From Argopecten irradians (taxonomy: Eukaryota > Mollusca > Bivalvia > Pectinida > Pectinidae): a DNA stretch of 64,000 nt. The translations under genes and the position numbers were made by a program. Below, one piece after another: positions 34,998-47,041 of this stretch. The first letter of the stretch is position 1; the number at the start of each line of letters is the position of its first letter. The stretch lies in the NCBI RefSeq assembly GCF_041381155.1, contig NC_091134.1, positions 35,283,540 through 35,347,539 of the forward strand. Reading direction: 5' to 3'. A model generated the notes under the pieces. It was not told the origin of the DNA. It did no database searches and saw nothing but the letters and a program-made list of their open reading frames with translations.

Positions 34998-37900
34998 ATG
35001 TTCACTCTAATTGAAGGTCTGAAGTATGGGGCAGCAGCGGCAATGGGACTGTTTTCGGGTGGAGCCTTGTACATCAATGCAGTGGAGCATCACAGTCGCA
35101 GATCACTTCCAGTGGAGGCCCAGAGGCAGGAGTGGGCTAACAGCTTCAATTCTGCTAAAGTATTCTTGGTAAAAAACTTCATCAGTGATTTTACTTAATA
35201 CCTCCATTAATGTATATGTGAATCAGTTACATAATTAAAATTTCTTGATATGATAAACCATATCAAAGTTTACATTAGAAACATGTTTTTTACAATTTTA
35301 GAAATATGATAAATAATACATTATTGAACAATTTTTAAAAGACTGGTGCACGCATACAGCGTGCACAGGCAGCTAGTTTATCTATGGCGTGGAGGTAACA
35401 TTATATAGGTGATATTGTAGTTTAAAAAAATTATCGCTTGAGCGCGGGACAAATAGGTCAAGGCATTTACCTACAACAGGTCGAGCGAATCAATATGTCG
35501 GCACATTCTGAGTATCTAGATTATGTTATAGACATTTTTTCTGTGATAGCATATGTGTATTACTATATATAGATCATGTGGGTATATTACAGACTTGCCC
35601 AAGTCCCTTGTCCAGGATATTTATAATATACAAATGGCATGTTTGCTATAAATTATTTAAAGATGCTCCACCGCCGACAAACCATAAATGATACTCATCA
35701 TTTGAACAACAATTGGTGTTTAATCGTGTATATATATGTACGCGGATGACCTGGTAATGTTCTCTGAAACTGTTGAAGGGCTGCAGTGCCTCTTAGATAG
35801 TCTTTATAGTTACTCAACTAAGTGGAAATTGTCTGTTAATACTGATAAAACGAAAATAGTCGTATTTAGAAATGGAGGACGTATACTTGAAAAGGAATCG
35901 TGGAGATATAATGGCAATGAAGTTGAAATAGTAAACGATTTTTGCTATCTTGGTGTAAAGCTGAAGTATAATAATAAATTTAATCAAATTCAAAAACATT
36001 TATCTGACCAAGGTCGTAAAGCCATGTTTGCACTTTTTTCTATGTGTTCTAATTTATATTTAAATTTTGAAACCTTGTTACGTTTATTTGACACGTATGT
36101 TTCTAGCATCTTGCATTATGCTTGCGAGGTGTGGGGATCATCGAAAGGGTGTGATATAGAAAAAATTCACTTGTCATTTTGTAAGAAGATCCTAAAAGTT
36201 AAGAGATCAACGTGTAACGCCATGGTATATTTTGAATTAGGCCGGTATCCATTAGAATGTTTAAGGAAGTACAGAATGATAAAGTATTGGCTTAAATTAA
36301 TGGTCTCAAATAACTGTATTTTGAATTCCGCTCTTTTATATTTAAGTAATAGCAACACTGGTAATTGTTTCAATTGGATAAACCATGTTAAACATTGTCT
36401 TTTTTCTATTGGTTTTGGTAATGTATGGAATCATCACTATCTGTATAACAATAAACATATATTATGTTTGATAAAGCAACGACTATTTGACCAAAGTCAG
36501 CAACATTTGAGAGGCTTATTGGATTCCTCATCAAAATGTATATTATATAAGCATATTGTGAATCATTTTACTATACAATACTATTTGACCAAATATATAC
36601 CTCCGAAATACCGAATTGTCTTATCTAAATTTCGTCTATCTGCTCATAATTTGGCCATCAAAACAGGCAGATATACCAATACTGCTAGAGAACAAAGATT
36701 GTGCCCTGGTTGCAATTTAGATGTGGAAGACGAATATCATTTTATTTTAATATGTATTAATTATCATGATTTAAGAAAGAAATATGTAAAATCTTTTTAT
36801 TGGCGTAAACCATCTATGTACAAGTTGATACAATTATTATGTTGCGAAAATATAAGTGATATACGTAAATTAGCAAAATTTATATTTGAGGCCATGAAAA
36901 TACGATCCCGCCTCCAATAATTTCAGTACAGTTATTTTAATGTTGTATACTTAACCTGTAATTTATGTAGCCTTTATATAATACACATTTTGATTTCAAT
37001 GTATAGTACATTTGTAACTTGTCTATGATATTGTACTACATATAATGTAATTACTATGTGATTGTATATATATGTATATGTGCGTATTTTGCACAATTCC
37101 AATAAGTTGTAAACTTAAGGAAAAAATAAAGAATTGAATTGAATATGTCTAATTAACACAAAAAATAATATCAAATAATTTATTTTGCTTTTGGTGCAAG
37201 CGCAGTCAGAACTGGTTTATTCTATAAAGAACATAGTGCCACAGAATTTTTTCGGGATGCAATTAATTATTTCTAATATTTTAACTTGAAGTAAAATTAG
37301 AAGCTCAAACATTCCAATGGTGGTAACGGTGTAAAGGAAGTATCTTTTGTCAGCGGTGGAGCATCTTTAATGAATTGCAATAATTTGTAAAGTTGTATGG
37401 TTTTATAAATGTTTTGAAATATTTTACCCTGATGATTAGACATTGTATATCTTAATAACGCAAGTATTACTATACCAACACAAGAGTGTGTAAGAATATT
37501 AAACTATAACCATCAGTGTATAACAAAAGATTATAATCTGATATTCAATTCAACGTGAATAAAAGATTGGCCGAAGTGCCCCGACTCTATCAATGTGACA
37601 CCGATAATTTAATCGAAACAAGGAAATAATTTCTCCTGAAGTCCATATTAATTTTGATCGTGAAGCCTAACAAATATTTTTTCTTTACCTCAAATACATA
37701 TATCATACTCTATACTGTATTATAAATATACTCATATATCATATGCTCATGTTTGAATTAGTTAAAAACATTTAAATATATCAATTATGTATATAATATA
37801 TCCCGTCTAATTATTTGATTAAATCCTTGTGTGGTATCTAAATATGCAATTCCCTATTGATTAAAATGTACTAATAGCATGATTAATTGAAAGCAAATTA

Positions 37901-39743
37901 TGTGAATGAACGTATGCTATACATATGTATGTCTGGTGGAAGTGGTCTTTTCCTGGTTAAATTAAAAATAACCGATGTAGTGAGTGATTTAACAAGAAAA
38001 TGATAGAGATGTGTAATTCTACGAAATAGTATGATTCAGGCGGTGTAGGTTTGTATGCCCATTTAACAAGAACTTAAAAAACTTTTTATCGATGGAAATT
38101 TTAATTTACTAAAAATAGAAGTGTAATATTCGCCAATCAGAACGTCTCTTATTTAAGGATACATGGCTGACAGGATGTTTCATTATCACCTCATATAATT
38201 CCCGGTAGGCGTTCACGGATTCTTTGAATTCAGTCCTTTTATTTGAAATACTCAAACCAAGACATGCACTTAAAATATTGATGTGTGTATATCTGTCTTT
38301 GTCGGAGTTGTCAATTGCGAAATGTTTTAAGGAGGCATAACCCATTCAATGTCTTTATATTGTGGTCACTTACCGTGCCGACTATTTATATTTTTATCTA
38401 TGAAAGATACATCAAAATAAGTCTGCTTACATAATACATGTAATTGGTATTATGTCAAAGTTTATTTGATTAAATAGACGTATGATGGACAATATTACAA
38501 ATCATTATAGATTTTACATTTAAAATGGTTACATCTGATTCAGCATGTTATTGAAATGAAAACAATTTGTCAATTTAGTTCTTCTTTCCTATTAAACTAT
38601 CTTGGTGCTTAAATATCGATTTTAATCAATGGATTCATAACACACGTAATAGATATACATTGTTTTAAAATCATGTATCATGTGATGTAAAATGTATCAA
38701 ATAAAAGCTCGCGTTCAATGATATTCTTATCTTTCGGTTTTTTCTTAAAAAAAATATACAGTTTTTTTTTACAGTTTCAATTTATAACTCAATGTCTGGA
38801 GTATTTATCGTTCGAAACGTAATCTATACTTTACGGTATATGAAAATGTTGTAACCATTATTTGGTTTTGTGCACGTAAAAAGTTTTATATTTCCCTTTC
38901 CAGCCGTCGATAGGAACAATAGGTGCGGGATGTTCGACAGCCCTGTTTTTCCTTGACGAGTCCGAGTTTAAGTACTACTGGTTAGTGGGCCCTGTCCAGT
39001 TTATCCTTGGAGGCGTGTATACGGTGTTAGTGATGTTACCGGAGATCAACGTACTACTGGACAAAGGGGTGGTCGAAAAGAAAGGTAATGGTCACTTACT
39101 ACACATGTGTAGTATATAGTTTCTCTGTAGTATTTAGGAATCGTTTGAGGTGCTGAGAAATAATGATAATGAAAAAAAAAATGAATCAAAAAGCTCACAG
39201 AATGATATACCTGATGTTGCATAAGACAAAATTCAAAACTGATATGTGGAAGGGGAAGTGGAAAAAAAAATCAGTTGAAATTTTCAACATATGAAAATAA
39301 CTCAAAATCTTTCGGCTAAAGAAAAAAATCCTTTGATTTTCATTCATAGAATTCTACCTCAATTCTTTATAAGTGAACTAATGCATTTATAAAATGATTA
39401 TGCTATGAAATTCAATTGTTTAAATGAATATATAACATTTCTGAGTTAACATTAGGTTGGTTAATTCATTATGATAGAAAGGCTACCACACACGTTTACA
39501 AAATGAAGACATGTAATTACACAAATATATGATAAAATAATGTTAATATGTGTTACAATAGTTGTTGCATACAATACAACAACAATATTTATTTTTTTTC
39601 GTTTAATGTAAAAGTCTTTGTACATTCCAGGTGAGAGATGGGTCCGTGGTGCCATAGACAGGTGGAACTACAGACATATGTTTAGGACATTCTTAGATGG
39701 CGCTACATACTTTCTCTTCCTGTATCTCGCTATGAAATCCTGA
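34998..39743 (+). CDS. DUF1772 (anthrone-oxygenase-like) membrane protein, copy A, 154 aa
   Basis: Three coding exons: 34998-35168, 38904-39084 and 39631-39743 (171, 181 and 113 nt; intron phases 0 and 1), ending in TGA. The protein has four hydrophobic segments: residues about 6-30 (GLKYGAAAAMGLFSGGALY), 58-74 (PSIGTIGAGCSTALFF), 82-105 (YYWLVGPVQFILGGVYTVLV) and about 135-154 (FRTFLDGATYFLFLYLAM). Conserved-looking polar landmarks are VEHHSRRSLPVEAQR, MLPEINVLLDK and AIDRWNYRHMFRT. Length and topology fit the DUF1772/anthrone-oxygenase-like family, usually about 150-160 residues; its biochemical role in animals is not established. Intron 1 (3.7 kb) contains a MITE with a LINE inside. A tandem paralogue lies 2.5 kb downstream. 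Polyadenylation signal at 39815-39820. Confidence 0.8.
35657..37370. mobile_element. TTAA-flanked MITE split by a LINE insertion
   Basis: The left end TTAAAGATGCTCCACCGCC (35657) and the right end, in reverse complement TTAAAGATGCTCCACCGCT (ending at 37370), are inverted and each begins with TTAA, as expected for piggyBac/Kolobok-type target duplications. The MITE DNA itself is only about 70 bp on the left and 220 bp on the right; the rest is the LINE at about 35730-37146. A second copy of the MITE family, uninterrupted, is at 53663-53930. Confidence 0.75.
35730..37146 (+). mobile_element. 5'-truncated non-LTR retrotransposon (LINE)
   Basis: Only the 3' part of a LINE remains. An open frame at 35736-36920 (394 codons) starts at the reverse transcriptase catalytic box YADD, so the fingers, motif A and any endonuclease are missing. 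After YADDLVMFSE come the expected thumb features (KWKLSVNTDKTK; FCYLGVKL), a block YVSSILHYACEVWG, and a C-terminal CCHC-like zinc motif (CPGC...H....C, around LCPGCNLDVEDEYHF). The 3'UTR ends with AATAAAG and a GAATTGAATTGAAT tail. The frame is intact from YADD to the stop, so insertion is fairly recent, but it cannot move itself. Clade not assigned. Confidence 0.85.
38109..38345 (-). other. Orphan ORF, 78 aa, antisense in intron 1 of copy A
   Basis: ATG at 38345 opens 78 codons with protein-like composition (DKDRYTHINILSACLGLSIS; FKESVNAYRELYEVIMKH). Not recognised. It is antisense in an intron next to transposon DNA. It may be a gene or transposon fragment, or chance. Confidence 0.2.
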
Positions 39744-39814
39744 AAAATTATTATACATGTACAAATGCATCTTTATTTTTTATGTATCGTTAGAACCGAA
39801 TTGTACATTTTCAA

Positions 39815-39820
39815 AATAAA
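39815..39820 (+). terminator. AATAAA polyadenylation signal, copy A
   Basis: Canonical hexamer 72 bases after the TGA of DUF1772 copy A, the only one close to that stop. Confidence 0.6.
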
Positions 39821-39829
39821 TGCTTGAAA

Positions 39830-42118
39830 TGTGCCATATAAATTTGCACTTCATTTATTCACTTTTTTTGTTTCTTCATTGGCATTAAAGAACGTTGATG
39901 ATACTAAAGGTTGTGTAATATTGTCTGTGATTTTTGGTAATCAAAAATCAATTTTTCATCTCAGCTTCTCGAGGTCAATTTGTTTTATGTGGTCAGTTTA
40001 TTTGTTCCATTCTCGGAAACCACAGTGTCTCCTCTAGGCTCTTAGCGTAGCCATGGGTAACTGAGGATACTTTCTTCAGGCAAATGGAAATATGTACAAT
40101 GATAGGAACTGATATTATATATACATGTATATAAAATTGTGATATGGAGCAGTAGCAATTTTGTACATGTATGTATTCATGGGTGATGCGTAGTCTTTGC
40201 TATGAGATGGTATAATTTGCGGCCAATATATGTGTAACATTTTAAAAGTAATCGCATTTATGTTATATAGAAGATAAAGGAAAATAAGGACGAATAGAAA
40301 GAATGACAAGAAGGCAGAGAATTTGTCCGAATATTAAGATAATGTTGAATTAGAGCTGAGCTCGGTTAGATGAGCGCAACCAAAGTCATATGCACTATAA
40401 ACGAAACACGCCATCTTACTCAGTTATCATTTTGGAATCTTCTACTTGGAATCATGAACTTTTAAGTAAAAGTGACTATACAATTTTAATATTTAAGTTT
40501 GTCGGTCATATCACCAAACAAGAACATAGGTATACGTATTATCAAGGGAAATAAAAGACCTGTGCCTAGTACTACATGTAGTGAGAACTGTCTTCTGTAA
40601 CTCAAGATTTTTTAACAAGATATCTTCTATACAAATGAGATTTTAGGAGCTACATTCGGGTTGAATGCTGGGGTGATATATCTTACGTTAACTCTAGGAT
40701 GTTTTATATATTTGCGACTAGGATACTTTTTTAAAGAATACAAGTATGTGTAAATCAGTGTAGATTTATACACTCTTACACACAACATTACTTTTCAGGT
40801 TTACCAAGATCATTCGAAGGATACATTCCATCTGGTCACTATTCACTCGTATAAGTCACACAACCACGCAAGAATCTACTTTATATATGTGTGTGTATTG
40901 AGTGGATATTTTCGATTTTATTTCGAATATTTGTATGGCATGATATACCATTGAGTGACGAAAGGGATTCATTCTGAAGAAATCGGGTGTCCATATGATG
41001 TCAACCAAATCGTTTCTTTGTCTTGTGTTATAGTTATTAGAGTACCCCCAATGTTTGTAGGTACAAAGTAAACAATCAAGGTTTATTAAGGTTGTAATAT
41101 CGATGAAGAAACATTTTTAAAAACTGAAATAATTTATGATTCTTTTTCGCCATGCAAAACCCATGATTGCATCTTCACTAGATTCCAGGAGTTTGTAAAG
41201 AATGAAGTTTTCTACGAATCTGCGAAACAAATTGAAAAGTAAACATTGCAAAAAGCTGTAAAACATTAATATTCATTTGAAAATTACCTTTAAAGTTTTA
41301 TTAGCTTATTAATTACATTTTTAACAACTGGGCCCAGATGTTATGCCTTTTTTTGTATTTCTGTAGGGCATAGAATTAACTGAAAGTTCAACGAGCACGT
41401 TTCTTTTATACTATCGCATTTCAACATTTAAACAGTTCGTTTAAGTCGTGTTCAGTTATGGAAAATGAAAGAGATTTGAAACATTTGGAAGAGATATCCT
41501 TCAAATTTTTTTTGTTTCGAGTATATGAAACAAGAACTACCATCTTAATTGGATGATACAATTTTCTTTCAATGGACAATGCATTATGAAATACTAAAAA
41601 TGACATTCACATTTATTTGAGTATGTAGTTATATTCGGTAACGGTGTTCACAAATTCAAAAAATCAAACAGGAACGAAATGATTCATCTTCTCGATAATT
41701 TCATATGTTTTCGTAGACTCTCCCGATTACACAAGCCAACAGCATGATAAAAATTGATATTAGTGCTTTGCCAGAAGAATTTATTTGTTGAACAATTCAA
41801 CGACATCCATGCAATAATACGTACAATATCATTACAGGGTACTTAATATCACAAAAGGTAGAATCGATTTAGCATGACTCACTTATGATGACCTTGTATT
41901 TATTCTGATTAAAGTGCTACTCAGGGGCTACCAGTGTATGTGTTTGAATCTGATCAAATATTTAACTTGAGAGGTGTTTTCATGCAGTGTAGCGTATCAA
42001 CGAAGAATTCACCAGACATGTGTAAACTGATCTTTATATCATACAACGTACATTATATCGTCTAACTACTACATACTACGGTTCGACCTGTAGGGACGGT
42101 AATTATACTTCGGTCGAG
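39830..42118. other. Intergenic between the DUF1772 copies, no gene seen
   Basis: AT-rich DNA with only short hydrophobic chance frames on both strands. No transposon ends stood out. Confidence 0.4.
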
Positions 42119-42210
42119 CACAGGCGTCTGCATCTGATTTTGAAAAAAATAAAACAGGTAAGACACTCCATGAACCGGAATATCTTTATCACACCAGAAG
42201 CAGACGCCTG
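42118..42210. repeat. Inverted repeat CACAGGCGTCTGC, 70 bases upstream of copy B
   Basis: CACAGGCGTCTGC (about 42120) and GCAGACGCCTGTG (about 42199) are perfect 13-base inverted copies about 66 bases apart. Between them is a consensus donor ACAG|GTAAGA at about 42159, and TGTTACAG at about 42261 could be the acceptor, so a short 5'UTR intron of copy B may splice out one arm. The repeat may be a relic MITE or a regulatory stem. Confidence 0.6.
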
Positions 42211-42279
42211 TGGGTCCCGTAAGAGTGCAAGTACCACCAGGAAGAATACCTCCCTGTTACAGAGCTATATACTAGAAAC

Positions 42280-45004
42280 ATGTTCACCTTGCTCGAGGGT
42301 TTAAAGTTTGGAGCCACCTCCGCCATGGGGATATTTGCTGGAGGGGCAGCTTACATAAACTTGGTGGAGCATCCTAGTCGCCGGGACCTTCCTGTAGCGG
42401 CACTGAGGCAACAATGGGCCAACAGCTTCGACCGTGGCAAACTGTGCCTGGTGAGTTTGTATTGCCCAAGGTCAAATATCAACTGAAATATTTTGAACAA
42501 AAGGGAAAATAATCTATACTATATGTAATGTTAGCTAAAAATTTAAACACAATATATGTTTTTATAAGTATATTTACCTCAGATGAAAACCAAGAAAGTT
42601 ATATCTATACGTACAAGTACGATCTAGTGTGGTTAGAGTGCACAAGGGTCACCTACTGACATAAAAACAACACATGTGGATTGAAGTGGATAGGTATTAT
42701 CTAGTGCATACGAATGAATCACAAAACAGATAGCATATGCTCTATATATGCTGTTCAACTTTTATAATTATGTTACTTGTGTTATTGTACAAAATTAACT
42801 ATAGCAAAATCGATTTATTGTTAATTACATAAAGAATAAACCAAAAAAATAATAATAATGGTAATTAATTAAGATAAAAACTGATTGATTGCTAGTTGTA
42901 CCCCAACTTATTTTCGCGTGCGGAAACTATGAAATCTTTCAAACACACTTTAACAGAACCATGTGTGTCTATATCATTCACAAAATTAAATCGCCATGAA
43001 ACTTGAAAGTCATAACTCAAAATTAAGTCGACATGAACATCAGTAGGCTCATAGTATTAACGCTAAACTTTTCTTACACTGCATATATCTATCGTGTAAA
43101 ACAATGGACATGTTTCATTATATTTCAATAGCTGTTAACTAAAGTATATCATCGAAAAAATCATAAGTTTTATTATATGTTACTAATTCATTTTCTTTGA
43201 TTTATTACATAAAATGTTCAATGATATTATTCATCATTCATCCACTAGAATTAATTGGAAACTGAATCAGAATCGTGTACACTGAACAGGAAGTCAAATC
43301 TTGTACAGTTGTTTACCCATATATCCGTGTACAAGGAAATAAGAACTGTTCGACTTAACGATGATCAAACGTATGATTTCTAAGTATATATAAGTACATA
43401 GTTAATAATGATTGGTAAGGAGATTTCCAAGTATGATTTGCAAATAGAATGGAAGGGTGATGGGTGGATCTAAACACATGTTGATAATAAAAACAAACGT
43501 GGGTCACATATGTAGGTCAAGTTGATTGTAAGTGTACTATTTAGTAAATGAGAATTTCATTCTAAATTTGCTGAAATGTTTACAAGTTAATCTTCCTGGT
43601 AGGAAGTCTTTAAGTGTGTATTATAACTACACAATGTTATCTTTTTGTTTTTTATTATTTTTATTAGCATCTTTTTTATTAACTTATCTAAAATGTAATT
43701 ATCCTATTAACCTATTTAAACGATTGGGTCCTGGCTATGCGGAATAATTTTTTTATTTCAATTTGTAAAGAATTGTTGAATTTACTGTCCTTTTATCAAC
43801 TTTAACGCAAGCACATCTTCAGGTAGTGTTCACCTTGAATTGGATGTTCTCCCAACCCGCTGCTCCCCATTATACAGTTGAGTTGTCTTATTGTAAAACA
43901 TATTTAAACATGATTGCGAAGATTTTAAACATTTACAAAAAAGTATAAATTAGCAAAATCATAAATTTCATTCAATATTTCGGAAAGATTACCGCTAAAA
44001 TGTACGTATAGAGCGATTTTGATGATTTTCATCCCAATGTAATAATATTGTACTACTATGTAATTTGATGGTGTATTTCATTGTCCCGTTTATTCTTCAC
44101 AGCCGTCAATGGGCCTGATAGGTGCCGGATGTGCCACTGCCGTGTATTTCCTGGACGAGTCCGAGAACAGGTACTACTGGCTGTCAGGACCTGGCCTGTT
44201 CATAACTGGGGGACTCTTCTCAGCCGTGGCAATGCTCCCGGATATCAACATCCTCCTGGACAAAGAGGTGGTGGAAAAGAAAGGTACGGATGGGCTTGTA
44301 GATGATACCTTTGACACTGTAGATCTATATTGTTCTAGAGTATAACAGGCATTGTGTATAGGGTGGTACGGATTCAAAATATATGTTCGATGTCTGTGCA
44401 TCAAATATCCATAAGCATTTGAAACTAAACGTCCAATTGTGACTTTAATTATTTCAGTATAAAATAACACTACAGTCCTGACTGTTATATGCATTGACTT
44501 TTTATTACTTTAAAGATATTTTCATTAGGTGTTATTCCTCATATTGAAATTATGTTTTGTATTTACTATAATACTTGCAGGAAATGATCATGGTAAAATC
44601 AAAACTCGTCCGAAGCAATTGCATGTTATTACCACACTCTAAAGAAATTATTTACTTCAGAGGATGCCAACTGGAATTCCGTTGCTTGAAAAACGTTTAA
44701 AAGGAATATGGTACATATCAATGGACTCCACAATGTAAACAAATACTAGATTTCACAAAATCTACTAGTCCTGTGAGATAAGCAGTAAATTCAGTATTGG
44801 TATCTGTTTTCGGGAAAACGTTAAACTCCAAAAGTTTTTAACAAATATATTACTATAAAATATTGTCAAAACGTCTTTTTTTCATTTCCAGGTGAGACTT
44901 GGGTCCGTGATGCCATAGACAGATGGAACAGCCGTCACATGTTTAGGACTTTCCTTGATTGTGTTGCATTTTTCACGTTTCTGTACCTTTCAATCAAAAC
45001 CTAA
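42280..45004 (+). CDS. DUF1772 (anthrone-oxygenase-like) membrane protein, copy B, 154 aa
   Basis: Three coding exons: 42280-42450, 44103-44283 and 44892-45004, with exactly the lengths and phases of copy A, ending in TAA. By my hand count the proteins agree at about 68% of positions in exon 1, 67% in exon 2 and 70% in exon 3. The four-helix layout is kept: residues 6-30 (GLKFGATSAMGIFAGGAAY), 58-74 (PSMGLIGAGCATAVYF), 82-105 (GPGLFITGGLFSAVAML) and 135-153. Shared motifs: VEHPSRRDLPV, WANSF, FLDESE, YYW, NILLDK, VVEKK and AIDRWNSRHMFRTFLD. Substitutions are spread evenly with no inactivating change, so both copies look functional. The function of the animal family is unknown. The gene is tail to tail with PDSS2. 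Confidence 0.8.
42898..43060. repeat. Diverged copy of the CGTG-rich MITE family
   Basis: Words such as ATTTTCGCGTGCGG, AATTAAATCGCCATGAA and AAAATTAAGTCGACATGAA match the body of the MITE at 14.6 kb. The ends are not preserved well enough to fix. It lies in intron 1 of copy B. Confidence 0.4.
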
Positions 45005-46320
45005 GCATTGATCAAATTGTATGTATGTTTGTTACTGCTATATATGTTATGTAAAGGTATCATCCCATCAAATGCCATGAAGGAGTTTATCGATTTAGGC
45101 AATTCTGCTGCCTCTTTGTGATGATAATAATAATAGCATGTATTTTGCTTAGTTACCTTAAGCTAGGTACAATCGTTAGAGTTCCCCCGACCCTGAAGTT
45201 AGTTCTACAATATAGCAGCGAAAAATGAAGTAAGGTACAATGTAGTTTTATATTATTTTAGTTCGCACCAATCGTATCAGCTTGTGATATGAAAAATCGA
45301 AGGATGCAAGTTCAAAGTTACATAGCATCCTGGTCCATATATTTGATCCCTATTCACCAGACCCATGTAACACTACGGTGTTCAAGTCATCTTAAAAATA
45401 ATTGGTCGAGTGAAAACTTTTCATTCAATTATCTTATATTATTAGAGATAAAATCAAGCAAATGCTTAACTAGATTACTGTGACCTTTGACCTGTTTTCT
45501 AAACTTAATTTAACATACTCGGCCTTCTATTGTAGAAATTATGAAAATTCAAAATATTTACTTTTTAGCATCCTTGAAAATAAAATGAGCCAAAAGTCTT
45601 TTGAATATCCTAATACAGGTACGTGTATATGCACAAAGTACTTCATTTTTTACCACGAGGCCGGAGAACTACTTAAATCGGTTTATCATTTTTTATCTTG
45701 TCATCTCATGTTTTGTAATAATTACACATTAAAATGACTTTGAGATATGTCTTTTTTGTGTCAATTTCTGTATAATTTTGTTCTTATCATTCCTGAAACA
45801 ATGTACACTTTGTATCAAGTGTGACTACTGCAACAACAATTTGCTGTACTGGTATGCATGCTTGGTTGATATAGTAAATAAAATGCTTAGTTCTTGTTTG
45901 TTTTTTTTTAACTTTTTTTTTTTTTTTTTTTACTTTTTCATGACAACTAAGCTTTACTAATTGTGGGTTTCTAATAAAAAATGTTTTAACAAATTTTAGC
46001 TTTAGTCTCCTTTGTTTGTTAAAAAACTTCAGTTTTGCTTCATAACTGTTTTCCTCTAATTTTAGTTTTCACTTATCAACTTGTTTTCAACATATTTCTT
46101 GTTTTCTCTTAACAACTGCAAAATTTTTATTCAATAAATTAGCTTTTTCTGAACTGTTTTTTCTTCTTCTATTTTTTCGTTTTACAACAATTTAATTTAA
46201 ACCCTTTTCATTTATTATTGGACAACTTTTACCCCCAGTAAACATTTTGACTTGATAAAATACCCATTAAGCCTAATTCATCTAATTTGCATAATCTGTA
46301 TGTCATATTTCTAGAATCCT
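45005..46320. other. Intergenic, strongly T-rich on the plus strand
   Basis: 3' flank of copy B. From about 45890 to 46250 the plus strand is dominated by T with short C or A interruptions, including a run of about 20 T at 45912-45931. No coding frame. It separates the convergent copy B and PDSS2 genes. Confidence 0.5.
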
Positions 46321-46800
46321 GCATTGGCCTTGATAAAGGGAGTTAGGACGACTGGTTTGCCTGCTGTCAGTATGTGACTGTGTGGGGTATGCTTCAGTGA
46401 GATAGCACTACAAAATGGGCAAAAGTTTCCACTTTTCAAAGAGACAAAACAGGCTTTGTGTACCATAGCCTCCCACAATATAGAGATATTCACACACACA
46501 ACAAATTGCAAACAGAGGAGATCGTTCATAAATGACCCTAGCTGTTAAATAGAATGTAAATATATCAACCAACCTATTATACAAGAATCTACAGCAAAGT
46601 GTTTGTATTAAACCTTGAGACATTGTATACGGCGATTGAATTTGTCTGCAATACATATGCATACTAGGATAAATACACCTTCCTAAAAGCAACAAAATTG
46701 GAAACGAGTTGATGCAATTGGATATGTTACGGACAAGAGTACCAGATAGCATATATGTGATGACAACTCTGGACAAGAGAAAGAAGTTGCCAGGAATGGA
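46320..46800. repeat. Probable dispersed repeat copy
   Basis: The text TGCTTCAGTGAGATAGCAC after GTATGTGACTGTGTGGGG is, from memory, a wording widespread in mollusc genomes. I see no ends or coding capacity, and there is no second copy in this window to compare. Confidence 0.3.
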
Positions 46801-46947
46801 GTGAAGACAGGGTATGATTATTCGCTATATGTTAAATACTGCTTTAGTCATTTCCTCACAGAAGAGGGGAAGGCATACAAATTAAGAAGGGGAGTTATCT
46901 TGAAATAAATTATCTCAACCATATTTTTTTTTATTTCAGAAATAAAT

Positions 46948-46953
46948 TTTATT
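46948..46953 (-). terminator. AATAAA polyadenylation signal, PDSS2
   Basis: The minus-strand AATAAA lies 89 bases past the PDSS2 stop codon. Confidence 0.65.
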
Positions 46954-47041
46954 CATTAACAATCATAAAAATAGAAAACTCCATCTAAACAATCACACTT
47001 TAACATGTCCACTCACACACAACTCCTTACATCTACTTTTG

